A stretch of 64,000 bases of DNA from Humibacter ginsenosidimutans (GCF_007859675.1 NZ_CP042305.1:3658001-3722000); one strand, 5' to 3'; shown: positions 17,185-26,529, counted from the stretch's first letter. The notes: generated by a model not told the origin, from the sequence alone. Numbers and translations: made by a program.

Positions 17185-18089
17185 CCGGGCTGCTGGCCGG
17201 AGTCGACGCAGGCGGCACGAAGTGCACCGTGCGCCTCGAGCGCGTCGACGGCACGCTCTTCGGCGAGACGACGTTCGACGCCGACGACTGGGAGGCGGAA
17301 CCGGCCGCCGCCGCGGCAGCGTGGATTCGCGCCCGTGTCGACCAGGCGGCGTCCGGCGAACCGATCGAGGCGATCGGCGTCGGAGCGCAGGGATGCGACA
17401 ACCCCGCCGTCGCCGCCGAGCTCGGCACTGCGCTCGGCGAGCTCGGCTCGCCGGCCGTCGTGGTCAACGACGCCGCGCTGCTCGTGCCCGCCGCCGGCCT
17501 GACGGAGGGCATCGGCGTGATCGCGGGCACCGGATCCATCGCCGTCGGCAAGACCGCAGACGGATCATCGATCCACGCCGGCGGATGGGGTTGGGTGATC
17601 GGCGACGAAGGCGGTGGCGCGGCTCTCGTGCGCGATGCCACCGTCGCGGCGCTCACCGCATCCGACTCGGGTCTCGATGACGACGGCCTGCTCGCCGCGC
17701 TGCTGACGGCGTTCGAGGTGCCGAACGCCGAGCGACTCGCCCGTGCAGTCAACGACGACCCGAGCATCTCGAACTGGGCGCCCAGGGCACCGGTCGTCTT
17801 CGCGGCGGCCGAGGCCGGATCGGCACGCGCCGCGGCCGTCGTCGACGGCGCGGCAGCTCGGCTCGCCGGCCTGGTCGACCAGGTCGGCAAGCGCGGAGCG
17901 ATCGGTCGCAGCGTTGTGGCCGCCGGCAGCGTGATCGTCAACCAGCCACGCATGTTCGACGCCTTTCGCGCGGCCGTGGCCCACAGGCATCCGGAGCTCG
18001 AGGTCGTGCTGCTGCAGGACGATCCGGTCGCCGGTGGTGTCGTGCTCGCTCGCCGACTGTCGGCATCTCAGCTCGCGCTTTCGCGGTGA
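17181..18089 (+). CDS. BadF/BadG-type sugar kinase (N-acetylglucosamine/glucosamine kinase-like)
   Basis: A 302-residue ASKHA-fold ATPase. It has phosphate-1 loop GVDAGGTKCTVRLERVDG, QGCDNP, the phosphate-2/connect region VVVNDAALLVPAAG and GIGVIAGTGSIAVG, then GGWGWVIGDEGGGAALVRDA. These are hallmarks of eukaryote-like GlcNAc kinases and bacterial glucosamine kinases. It probably phosphorylates the sugar released by the GH9 enzyme or imported by the ABC system, feeding the SIS-domain protein encoded just upstream. Overlaps that gene by four bases. Confidence 0.8.
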   Translation: MTGLLAGVDAGGTKCTVRLERVDGTLFGETTFDADDWEAEPAAAAAAWIRARVDQAASGEPIEAIGVGAQGCDNPAVAAELGTALGELGSPAVVVNDAALLVPAAGLTEGIGVIAGTGSIAVGKTADGSSIHAGGWGWVIGDEGGGAALVRDATVAALTASDSGLDDDGLLAALLTAFEVPNAERLARAVNDDPSISNWAPRAPVVFAAAEAGSARAAAVVDGAAARLAGLVDQVGKRGAIGRSVVAAGSVIVNQPRMFDAFRAAVAHRHPELEVVLLQDDPVAGGVVLARRLSASQLALSR

Positions 18090-18151
18090 CGTCTGATCGA
18101 GACGATTCACCGTTCCGTTCCCACCGCAGTTCACACCTCAAGGAGAAACCA

Positions 18152-19631
18152 ATGACGGACACCCTCCCCGACACCACGACCGCCGCCTATCTGGCGCCGG
18201 GTGCCGTGTACATCGACGGCGCGTTCGGCACGGCCGACGCGGCCGTTCCCGTGCTCGAGAAGGCGACGGGACACGAGCTCGGCCGAGCCGGGCTCGGATC
18301 TCTCGCCGACCTCGATCGGACCGTTGCCGCAGCCCGCCGCGCCCAGTCGTCGTGGGCGGCACAGCCGTACAACGTTCGTGCCGACCTGCTGTTCCGCGCC
18401 GCAGACCGCCTCGCCGCCCGCGCCGACGAGTTCGCCGACCTGATCGTGCGTGAGACCGGATCGATTCGCGGCAAGGCCGAGTACGAGGTCGGCGGTGCCA
18501 TCGACGAGCTGCGCACGGCAGCCGGACTGGCCGGACGCCCCAGCGGCGAGCTGATCGTGTCGCATGACCCGGGCCGCACCAGCATCGTCGAGCGCATCCC
18601 GGTCGGCGTCGTGGCGGTGATCACGCCGTGGAACTTTCCGCTCATCCTCGCCATGCGCGTGATCGCGCCCGCGCTCGCGCTCGGCAACACCGTGGTGCTG
18701 AAGGGCTCGCCCGAGACGCCGCTGTCGGGAGGCGTCGCCATCGCGTCGCTGTTCGACGACGTCGACACTCCGGCCGGCGTCTTCCAGGCCGTGTGCGGCG
18801 AGCAGGAGTTCAGCGAGGCGCTCACCACGCATCCTGGCGTCGACATGGTGCACTTCACCGGCTCGACGGCCGTCGGCTCGCGCATCGCGGGCGCCGCAGG
18901 CGGTCTCCTGAAGAAGGTCTCGCTCGAGCTCGGGGGCAACAACGCGCTCGTCGTGCTCTCCGACGCCGACGTCCGACAGAGCGGCCATGATCGGTGCCTG
19001 GTCGTCGTTCCACTATCAGGGCCAGACGTGCATCTCCGCCGGTCGCCACATCGTTCACGAGAGCATCGTCGACGAGTACGTCGCGAACCTCGCAGCGCGG
19101 GCCAAGCGCATCACCGTCGGCGACCCGACCGATCCCGCAACGGGAATCGGCCCGATGATCAACCAGCGGCAGGCGCAGCGTGGCGCGGCACTGCTGCGCT
19201 CCGCCGTCGATGCCGGCGCGACGGTCGTCGAGGGCGGGACCCTCGACGGGCTGTTCTTCCGCCCGACGGTGGTCACGGGGCTTCGCCGCGACATGCCTCT
19301 GTGGACGGACGAGGTATTCGCGCCGATCGCTCCGGTGATGTCGTTCTCCACCGACGAGGAGGCCATCGACCTGGTCAACGACACCCCCTACGGACTCGTC
19401 AACGCGGTGCAGACGGCCGACGAGGGACGTGGGCTGCGTTTCGCTCAGCGGCTGAGAAGTGGCATGGTGCACGTGAACGATGCGACCCCCACCGACGAGG
19501 CCTCTGCCCCGTTCGGCGGCCTCGGCGCATCCGGCCTCGGCGGACGCGCCGGCGGCGAGGCGAATCTCGAAGAGTTCACGGAGCGCAAGTGGATCAGCAC
19601 ACAGCACGGGACGCCGCAGTACCCGTATTGA
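18152..19631 (+). pseudogene. Aldehyde dehydrogenase, interrupted by a +1 frameshift
   Basis: Encodes a 492-residue NAD(P)-dependent aldehyde dehydrogenase if one C is removed at 18973-18974 (GTCCGAC should read GTCGAC). The corrected protein has PWNFPL, the coenzyme region, catalytic E259 in LELGGNN and nucleophile C293 in QGQTCISAG, spaced 34 residues apart as in the family. FFRPTVV and DEVFAPIAPV follow. It would oxidise an aldehyde, most simply the product of the amine oxidase encoded upstream in the same operon. ATG 18152 has AAGGAG at 18140-18145. As written the protein stops making sense after about residue 274. Sequencing error or decay, as for the amine oxidase. Confidence 0.85.
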
Positions 19632-20122
19632 GCATTCGCCGGGCGCTCGACATCGTCGAACCCTCGGCGCGCGAGGCGGGCCGCTTGTCTCGAAGCGCGG
19701 CTCGTCTCGCCGACGGAGGCATCCATGCACTCATGATCGGCTCGCTGGTCGTCATGGTCGGCACCCGTGACGCCGCCGCGAGCGTCGGGGCCGGACTGGC
19801 TCTGATCGTGGTGGCGATGTCGATGGCGGTCGCTGCACGCAGGTCGCATCGAGCCTTCATCCATGTGCAGGATCTTCTCGCGATGGGCACGGCCACGATC
19901 GTCGGGTGCATGTCGGGAAGCGACGACGTGCACGCGAGCGGAGGCATGGCAGGCATGCCGGGGCATTCGGCGGGCATGGCGCTGCCGTTCGCGATCGCGA
20001 TCGTGGTCGCATGGGGCGTCGTGCGGATCGCGCTCGCGTGTGCGTGGCGCCGGCCGGCGTTCTGGATGGCAGCGACGGGCGCGCTGACGGGAGGGTGCCT
20101 CTGCGTCATGTTCGTGGTGTGA
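19628..20122 (+). CDS. Small membrane protein with Met/His-rich loop
   Basis: About 164 residues from a TTG start that overlaps the aldehyde dehydrogenase stop (TTGA), which suggests translational coupling. The N-terminal 30 residues are arginine-rich, then hydrophobic stretches ALMIGSLVVMVG, AGLALIVVAMSMAVAA, FAIAIVVAWGVVRIALACAW and FWMAATGALTGGCLCVMFVV form about four membrane helices. Between helices 2 and 3 is a loop rich in Met, His and Gly (HASGGMAGMPGHSAGM), a pattern common in copper-handling proteins. I do not recognise the family. A copper-related role beside a copper enzyme is only a suggestion. Confidence 0.55.
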   Translation: MSIRRALDIVEPSAREAGRLSRSAARLADGGIHALMIGSLVVMVGTRDAAASVGAGLALIVVAMSMAVAARRSHRAFIHVQDLLAMGTATIVGCMSGSDDVHASGGMAGMPGHSAGMALPFAIAIVVAWGVVRIALACAWRRPAFWMAATGALTGGCLCVMFVV

Positions 20123-20148
20123 GCACGGACATGGTCCATGGCGGCAGC

Positions 20149-20168
20149 TAGGCTGGCAAGCGCTTGCC
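20149..20168 (+). promoter_or_regulatory. LacI-type operator abutting the -10 box of the LacI gene
   Basis: GGCAAGCGCTTGCC (20155-20168) is a perfect 14-base palindrome of the LacI/GalR class. It directly follows a TAGGCT -10-like box (20149-20154), with CGGACA 17 bases further up. It precedes the LacI gene at 20181, so autorepression is likely. Close variants lie at 34324-34337 and 38614-38627. Confidence 0.75.
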
Positions 20169-20180
20169 GAAGGAGGGCTC

Positions 20181-21198
20181 GTGTCGGAGAACAGCGTGAC
20201 GCTCGCCGACGTCGCGCGCCGTGCCGGGGTGTCGCTCGCCACGGCATCCCGGGCGCTCAACGGCAGCACCAGGGTCGTGAACCCCGAGCTCAAGGCCAAG
20301 GTCGAGGCGGCGGCGGAGGAGCTGCGCTACTCTGCGAATGTGCAGGCGCAGGCCGTCGCACGCGGTACGAGCCGCACGGTGGCGCTCGTGCTCGGCGACA
20401 TCGCCGACCCGTACTTCTCCGCGATCGCCTCCGGAGTCGTCGAGGCCGCGTCGCGCCACGGTCTCATCGTGACGATGACGGCCACCGGCACACAGTCGGA
20501 GCACGTGGTCAACACGATCACCGCGCTGCGCGGGCAGCGGCCGAGAGCGGTCATCGTGGCGGGCAGCCGGTACGTCGACGACGTGACGGAGGCGGCGATC
20601 GCCTCCGAGCTGCATGCCGTCGAACGGCACGGCGCCCGAGTCGCGATGATCGGCGCGGGCACCACGGGATTCCGCACGCTGCCCGTGTTGAACGCCGAAG
20701 GTGCAGCACAGCTCGCCGACGCGCTCGTGGCCGCGGGCTACGACGACTTCGCGGTGCTAGCAGGTCCGCCGAGCCTCGCCACCGCGGCAGACCGGGCCGA
20801 CGGATTCCTGCAGGGGCTCGCGAGGCACGGTATCCATCCGGAGGCGGAGGCGATCGTGACCGGGGGGGTTCTCGCGGCAGGCAGGGCACGGCGACATGCT
20901 CGCGCTGCTGGATGCCGGCATGCGGCCGCGCTGCGTCTTCGCCGTCACCGACGTGATGGCGGTCGGCGCGATGACCGCGATGCGCGAGCGGGGACTCGCC
21001 CCCGGCGCGGACATCGCGGTGGCCGGCTTCGACGACATCGAGATGCTGCAAGACGTGGTGCCGTCGCTCAGCACGGTGTCGCTGCCGCTGCGTGAGCTCG
21101 GCGAGCGGGCGCTGGAGCTCGCTCTCGCCGACACCGATGCGGAGCCCGAACCGATCAGCGGCACCGTCATCCTGCGCGACAGCACGCCGCGCGTCTGA
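20181..21198 (+). pseudogene. LacI-family transcriptional regulator, interrupted by a +1 frameshift
   Basis: GTG start with AGGAGG at 20171-20176. The N-terminus is a LacI helix-turn-helix (VTLADVARRAGVSLATASRALNG), followed by a periplasmic-binding-like sensor (RTVALVLGDIADPYFSAIASGV). The frame breaks in the run of seven Gs at 20862-20868. Removing one G gives VTGGFSRQAGHGDMLALLDAG and joins the downstream frame that carries FAVTDVMAVGAMTAMRERG and VAGFDDIEMLQDVVPSLSTV, ending at 21198. The corrected length is about 338 residues, normal for the family. Its own palindrome lies upstream. If the shift is real the sensor is truncated and the regulator is probably non-functional. Confidence 0.8.
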
Positions 21199-21341
21199 GG
21201 ATGCGCGCCCCGCCATCGACGGAACAGGCACCTCGGTGCAAGCAAGGCGCGCGCTCGCGTCAAGGAATGGGCACGCTCGCGGACAGTAACCGGCAGGCTC
21301 GCGGGTCGGGGCGGGCACTCTCGCGGGGGCCAGTGGGCGAC

Positions 21342-23306
21342 TCAGCGCAGGGCGACCGTGGAGAGCGCGCCGTCGGGCCAGCCGACGACCAGCGTGCCGG
21401 ACTGCACCCGGGCGGTCGGGGCATCCTCGTCGCTGCGGCCCAGCCGTGATGCCGTGATGACCGCGTCGCCGGCGGCGACGGCGTCGAACTCCAGCCACGG
21501 CACCGCGGTGTGCTCGCCGATCGGCGACGTGCCGGACTCGCGGTGCACGGATGCCGCCCCTCGCCCGCCGAGCACGCGCAGCTCCGCGACGAGGCCGTTC
21601 GTCTCCACGCGGGCGGTTCCCTCAGCGACGACCTCGACGGGCACCGAGTTCGCCGTGAGCGGCCATCCGCTCACGCGCAGCCGCACCGCGTCAGCCCCGG
21701 CCGCCGCACCCTGTCCGCGCGCGCCGGCACCGGAGTCTCCCACGAGCACCGCGCGCACCTCCCACGCCCCGCGCACCACGGAGGCGCAGCGCAGCTCTGG
21801 CCCCTCTGTCACGCGGCCGGTGCGGCCCGACCCATGGTCGTGCCCCGCGTAGCCGCTGGAGTCCACCCAGTGCGCGTGCGTCGTGGAGGTGGCGAACGCC
21901 GCGGTGCCGTCGTCGCCGATCACGCCGCGGTCGAAGCCGGTTCGGTGCGTGGAGGCGCCCGCGGCGTCGAGCACCCCTGCAGCGTTGTCGACGGGGGAGT
22001 CGAGCGTCGAGCCCACCAGCGGCGGAATCGTCGCGCTCGAGTAGCCGAACCGCGCGTAGAGCGGCGAGTCGCCGGAGGTGTCGCCGGGCAGGGCGTGGTC
22101 GGCGCCGTGGTTGAACACGCGCACGATGCCGTCCGACGCCGTGCCGCTGATGATCCAGCCGGCGGGCCGCACCACGCGACGCACGTCGTCGATCTCCACC
22201 GGCAGCGGCTCCTCGACCGCCTGCCAGACCGGGTGCTCGGCAGGCAGCAGCAGGCCGAGCATCCCCTTCGACGCCCAGTACGGCGACCCCGGGCCGGAGT
22301 AGCTCTGCGCCATCGCGGGCCACTCGCCGTACAGGCCCATGGTGAGCAGGCCCCGCTCGTCGATGCCGTCGCGCTCGACGAAGGCGCGGAGCACGCCGGA
22401 CGCCGCGCGCCGGATCGTTCCGGGGCTCAGCGACGTCGCGCCGGAGACGGCGCCCATCCACAGCGGAGCCGCCGCGGCGAAGCGGTAGATGAGGCTGCGG
22501 CCCTCGAGCACGGGCATCCCGTCGCCGCCGATGAGGCACACGAAGTCGTCGAGGAACTCGCTGAGCCGGGCGCGGAACACCGGTTCGAGCGTGCCGGAGC
22601 CGAACGCGGCGGAGCCTTCCGACGCCGCCCACAGCAGCGGATAGAGGTGCATCGCCCAGCCGCAGTAGTAGTCGTAGGCGCGCAGCTCGCCGTCGGCGTA
22701 CCAGCCGTCGGCGCGGTAGTACGACTCGATGGTCGCCAGTGACTGAGCGATCCGCGCGGGGTCGTGTGTGCCGCCCACCGAAGCGAGGAACGTCTCGACC
22801 GTGATGCGGAACCACAGCCAGTTGTTGTCGGGGTACCAGCCGTCGGCGGCCAGCTCCAGCCAGGCGATGACCTGCTGCTTCTCGGCGTCGTCGAACGTGT
22901 CCCAGAGCCACGGCCTCGTCAGCTGCAGGCCGAGGGCGAGGGATGCCGCCTCCACCTTCGCCTGGTTCACCTCGACTCCCGTGGGCCACCGCTCCGCGTT
23001 GCTCGGATCGGTGCCCGCGAGCATCCCGTCGCGATACCACTGCGTGAACCCGTGCGGGTCGACGCCGCGCTCGCCGGTGAGGCGGAACGCGAAGAGCATG
23101 AACGAGCGCGCGTAGCCCTCGAGCCCGTCGCTGTCGACGCCGCTCGAGCTGGTCTGGCCGGGCAGGCTCACGCGGCTGCGGGTCGACGAGAAGTAGGGGC
23201 GCAGCGACAACAGCAGATGGTCGGCGATCGCCGCCCAGTGCTCGCGCGTCCAGCCGGTGCAGGGGGAGAGCTCGCGGTTCTCGGCGGGGAGTTCGAGGGC
23301 GGTCAC
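21342..23306 (-). CDS. DUF2264 protein (putative uronide-acting glycoside hydrolase)
   Basis: A 654-residue cytoplasmic protein starting at GTG 23306, with AAAGGA ahead. It matches the DUF2264 architecture: an alpha-helical N-terminal barrel (WTREHWAAIADHLLLSLRPY, ADGWYPDNNWLWFRITVETFLAS, YYCGWAMHLYPLLWA) and a beta-rich C-terminal part. DUF2264 proteins sit in polysaccharide-utilisation loci, and some are reported to be beta-glucuronidase-like; I recall this from memory. The stop of the regulator gene overlaps its start by four bases (GTGA). Last gene of a three-gene operon with a heparinase-like lyase, supporting action on uronic-acid-containing oligosaccharides. Confidence 0.8.
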   Translation of the reverse strand: MTALELPAENRELSPCTGWTREHWAAIADHLLLSLRPYFSSTRSRVSLPGQTSSSGVDSDGLEGYARSFMLFAFRLTGERGVDPHGFTQWYRDGMLAGTDPSNAERWPTGVEVNQAKVEAASLALGLQLTRPWLWDTFDDAEKQQVIAWLELAADGWYPDNNWLWFRITVETFLASVGGTHDPARIAQSLATIESYYRADGWYADGELRAYDYYCGWAMHLYPLLWAASEGSAAFGSGTLEPVFRARLSEFLDDFVCLIGGDGMPVLEGRSLIYRFAAAAPLWMGAVSGATSLSPGTIRRAASGVLRAFVERDGIDERGLLTMGLYGEWPAMAQSYSGPGSPYWASKGMLGLLLPAEHPVWQAVEEPLPVEIDDVRRVVRPAGWIISGTASDGIVRVFNHGADHALPGDTSGDSPLYARFGYSSATIPPLVGSTLDSPVDNAAGVLDAAGASTHRTGFDRGVIGDDGTAAFATSTTHAHWVDSSGYAGHDHGSGRTGRVTEGPELRCASVVRGAWEVRAVLVGDSGAGARGQGAAAGADAVRLRVSGWPLTANSVPVEVVAEGTARVETNGLVAELRVLGGRGAASVHRESGTSPIGEHTAVPWLEFDAVAAGDAVITASRLGRSDEDAPTARVQSGTLVVGWPDGALSTVALR

Positions 23307-24499
23307 ACCGTTGTCCTTTCTGTGGCCGCGTCGGCGGCGGTGGTCGTGTCGGTCGGTTCGGGCGCGGCATCCGAGGCCACGTCGTCGACGGAGATGCGCA
23401 CAGGCAGCGACGAGTCGCGCACGTGCAGTTCGGGGCTGAGCTTCACCCGGTGCGCGGGGCGTGTGCTGCCGGCCTCGAGACGGGCGATGAGCAGGTTGAC
23501 TGCTTCGCGTCCCACCGATTGCTTGGGAGGACGCACCGCCGTGATCGCGGGGTCGCCGAAGCGGGCGACGTCGTCGTCGTAGGCCACGAGCGCGAGATCG
23601 TCCGGCACGCGCACTCCGCGATCGAGGCAGTGCTGCTCGAGCGCGAGCGCCTGCGGGTCGGGCAGCACGATGACCGCCGTCGTGCCGGTGGCGGCACAGC
23701 GGTCGAGCACGTCGTCCATCTCGCGCTCGCGGCCGGGAGCGTCGAAGCGGATGCCGTCCTGCTGCACGCCGTCGTCTGGCAGCCCCAGCGACTTCACCGT
23801 CGCCTGCCACCCGCGCCGCACGTACCTGCCGGTCGGATACTCCGACTGGATGAGCAGCCCGATGCGTTCGTGCCCCGCCGCGTGCAGGTGTCGCACCGCC
23901 TCCGCCGTGCCTGCTGCGTGGTCGGTCACCACCGACTCCAGCCGGTGCACCCCTGCCGAGGAGCGGATGCGCCGCTCCGCCAACACGACGGGGATCGGCA
24001 GCGAGTCGAGCCAGCGCAGCGTCTCGAGTCCGTCGTCTCCCGAGGTGTCGGGAGCGGCGATGAGCCCGTGCATCCCCGGCGTGTTCACCAGCGCCTCGAC
24101 CTGCCTGCGAATGTCGCGGGCGTCATAGGTGGATGCCCGCAGCATGAGCCGGGCGCGCAGCTGCAGCGCCTGCGCCCTCGCACCGTTGACGATCGGTGGC
24201 CAGTAGTACTCGAGCGAGGGGACGACCATGCCGATCGTGTACTTCGTGACCGACGGGTCGTGTCCGGCGAGCCCGGGTGTCAGCCCCGGCTCGATCGAGC
24301 TGCGCAGCGTGGCGCCGCCGTGCACCCGCGTGACCAGGCCCTGTTGCGCGAGCGTGTTGATATCGCGCCGGATGGTGAGCTCGCTCACACCGAGCCGCCC
24401 CGCGATGTCGCTCACGGTCACCGACCCGTGCTCGCGGATCTCGTCCATGATGCGTTCGCGCCGCTGCAGCGCGAACAGCTGGTCGCCGGTGCCGCTCAT
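23303..24499 (-). CDS. Hybrid regulator: DeoR-type helix-turn-helix fused to a LacI-type sensor
   Basis: A 398-residue regulator. Residues about 8-65 are a DeoR-type HTH (RRERIMDEIREHGSVTVSDI, ELTIRRDINTLAQQGLVTRVHGGA). The C-terminal part is a periplasmic-binding-protein sensor as in LacI regulators (TIGMVVPSLEYYWPPIVNGA, GTTAVIVLPDPQALALEQHC, ALVAYDDDVARFGDPAITAV). DeoR proteins normally carry a sugar-phosphate-isomerase-like sensor, so this fusion senses an unphosphorylated sugar instead. The gene lies between the lyase and the DUF2264 gene and overlaps both by four bases. Tandem TGTTCG repeats in the divergent promoter (26562-26590) are the likely target. Confidence 0.85.
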   Translation of the reverse strand: MSGTGDQLFALQRRERIMDEIREHGSVTVSDIAGRLGVSELTIRRDINTLAQQGLVTRVHGGATLRSSIEPGLTPGLAGHDPSVTKYTIGMVVPSLEYYWPPIVNGARAQALQLRARLMLRASTYDARDIRRQVEALVNTPGMHGLIAAPDTSGDDGLETLRWLDSLPIPVVLAERRIRSSAGVHRLESVVTDHAAGTAEAVRHLHAAGHERIGLLIQSEYPTGRYVRRGWQATVKSLGLPDDGVQQDGIRFDAPGREREMDDVLDRCAATGTTAVIVLPDPQALALEQHCLDRGVRVPDDLALVAYDDDVARFGDPAITAVRPPKQSVGREAVNLLIARLEAGSTRPAHRVKLSPELHVRDSSLPVRISVDDVASDAAPEPTDTTTAADAATERTTV

Positions 24500-26529
24500 G
24501 CGTCGTTCCTCTCGTCATCGCCGAGCGCCTCGACGATCGTCGTCAGGGTGCCCTCCGACGGAAGGTCGTACGTCAGCCGGGTGAGCCGATCGCCCCACAC
24601 TCTGGTGAGCTCCGGATCGTCGAGCTCCCACACCTCGCTCGTCGGAACAATCCCGTGGCTCGTGGTGATGCGGATGCCCGCGGCACCGTCGCGCACGACG
24701 GCTTCGGCGCCGTCGATCCTCACGCTGCCCGCCGCGACCAGGTGCACCGAGGTGCCGGTGGGCGATCCCATCGCCAGGCTCCACGTGTCGATGATCTCCG
24801 CTCGTGCGGCGGAGACCGGCCGGAAGGTGCGCGACCAGCGATCGCCGTGGGAAAGCGGGTAGGCATCCGAGAGATCGAGCTCCAGCGTCACGGGCCGCTC
24901 GTCGTTCGGCGCCCGCACGACGTTCGCGTGAAAGTCCGGTCCTGCCCCCTGCTCCAGCCCGAGCGGGGCCGGCGCGTTGTGCCACCCGCTCTGCATCGCG
25001 CGGATCTCGTACCGATGCTCGCTGAAGGTCTGCGCCGTGTAGGTCGGCTTGCCGACGTCGACGAGCAGCGGCCGGCCGTCGCACGCCACGATGAACGAGC
25101 CGAGGTCTTTGTGGTTGTGGTTCTCGTCGTTCGTGCCGCCCTTCGCCGCCAGCGCGAGGCCGGCCGGGTCGCCGGCCGTCGCCCGCGCGACGAGCACCTG
25201 CACCGACGGCAGCCACACGGCCGACGGCAGCGGAGCGGGTGCAGGCCCGACATCGCGCCATGCGGAATCGCTCAGCGCGCGCAGGAGGCGGGGAAGTCCT
25301 GAGCGCACGTCGGCGACGGGACGCCCTGGCCGGCGTCCGCCGCTCGCCCACGCGACCACCTGGTGGTCGCCGAGCAGCGAACCCCACCGGAACGGCACCT
25401 GCCACGGCTCGGTGCCCGAACTGCGCGCCCAGCCGTCGGCGACGTTGACGTACCAGTCGTCGCCGAGCTGCATGCGCATCGGAAACCGCAGCACCTCGGC
25501 CACCACGGGGATGGCCGCGGCATCCAGCTCGCCGTCGGTGGCCCTGGCGACCAGGTCGAGGCACTCGAGCATGCGCACGGCGCCGTTCCACCAGTACGCG
25601 ACACCCTCGTCGATCGCGCCGTCCTCCGGCAGCGTCGCGACGTACCTGTCGAGGCTGTCCAGCGCCCTGGCCGCGATGCGCGCGACGCGCTCCGCGTCGT
25701 CGATCAGCAGCACGGCCGCGAGCAGCACGTTGCCGAGAATCCACGGGTTCCAGTTGTTCACGTCTCGCCAGTAGCCCAGCCACCAGAAGTCGTCGCGGGT
25801 CTCGAACGGTGCGAAGACGCGGGTCTCCGCCTCGTGACGCAGGCGTTCGCGCAGGCCGGGCCAGTCGGCATCCCATCGTTCGCCGAGCACCCGGTCGGCG
25901 ACCGCCAGCTGAGCGACGATCTCACCGGCGATGAGGTCGAGGTAGGGGGATGCCGCGTCGGAGATCACGAAGCCGCGCCGGCTGTGCGCGTCGTCGTGCG
26001 CAGGCAGCGACCACGTGCTCTGCTCGCACAACAGCACGACCCCGTCGGCCGCTTCGTCGGCCCATGCCGGGTCGTCGGTGACGGCCGCGGTCACCACAGC
26101 ACGGGTGAGCCTCTGCTGCCTGGCCTCGAGCGCGGTCTCGTACGTGATGCGGTCCCCGTCGCGCACGAACCGTGCGAAGTCGGATGCCTTCGCCTCCGCC
26201 CAGGCTTCGCCCCGTTCCGCGACGGCAGCGTTCGTGATCCCCTCGATCGTGACCGCGTCGAATCCGCTCCACGCACCGCGGTTGCTCGCCGTGGGGATGC
26301 CCACCCGGTCGCGAAGCCGCTCCGGGGACTGCGAACCGAGCGCTCGCAGCAGGGCGTCGACGCGCATCCGCTCGCCCCAGCTCGCGAACAGAGGGCCCCG
26401 GAACTCCGTGTGCCGCACGTCGGTTCCGCTCGGTGGAGCGGCGTGCGCGTTGACCCGCGACAGCGCCGGCTCCGCCGCGGCAGCGGGAGCAGAGGGCTCG
26501 GGGTCGGCGGGGCGGTGCGGCATCGTCAT
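24496..26529 (-). CDS. Heparinase II/III-like polysaccharide lyase family protein
   Basis: A 677-residue protein without a signal peptide. An alpha/alpha toroid occupies about residues 50-400 (WWLGYWRDVNNWNPWILGNV, EGVAYWWNGAVRMLECLDLV). It is followed by the heparinase II/III beta-sandwich, whose signature NDENHNHKDLGSFIVACDGR carries the conserved histidines. Family members cleave or hydrolyse glycosaminoglycans, alginate-like or other uronic-acid oligomers; the intracellular location implies oligosaccharide substrates. It is the first gene of the minus-strand operon, divergent from the dehydrogenase at 26679. The first 45 residues are low-complexity Ala/Pro; a later start is possible. Confidence 0.75.
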   Translation of the reverse strand: MTMPHRPADPEPSAPAAAAEPALSRVNAHAAPPSGTDVRHTEFRGPLFASWGERMRVDALLRALGSQSPERLRDRVGIPTASNRGAWSGFDAVTIEGITNAAVAERGEAWAEAKASDFARFVRDGDRITYETALEARQQRLTRAVVTAAVTDDPAWADEAADGVVLLCEQSTWSLPAHDDAHSRRGFVISDAASPYLDLIAGEIVAQLAVADRVLGERWDADWPGLRERLRHEAETRVFAPFETRDDFWWLGYWRDVNNWNPWILGNVLLAAVLLIDDAERVARIAARALDSLDRYVATLPEDGAIDEGVAYWWNGAVRMLECLDLVARATDGELDAAAIPVVAEVLRFPMRMQLGDDWYVNVADGWARSSGTEPWQVPFRWGSLLGDHQVVAWASGGRRPGRPVADVRSGLPRLLRALSDSAWRDVGPAPAPLPSAVWLPSVQVLVARATAGDPAGLALAAKGGTNDENHNHKDLGSFIVACDGRPLLVDVGKPTYTAQTFSEHRYEIRAMQSGWHNAPAPLGLEQGAGPDFHANVVRAPNDERPVTLELDLSDAYPLSHGDRWSRTFRPVSAARAEIIDTWSLAMGSPTGTSVHLVAAGSVRIDGAEAVVRDGAAGIRITTSHGIVPTSEVWELDDPELTRVWGDRLTRLTYDLPSEGTLTTIVEALGDDERNDA

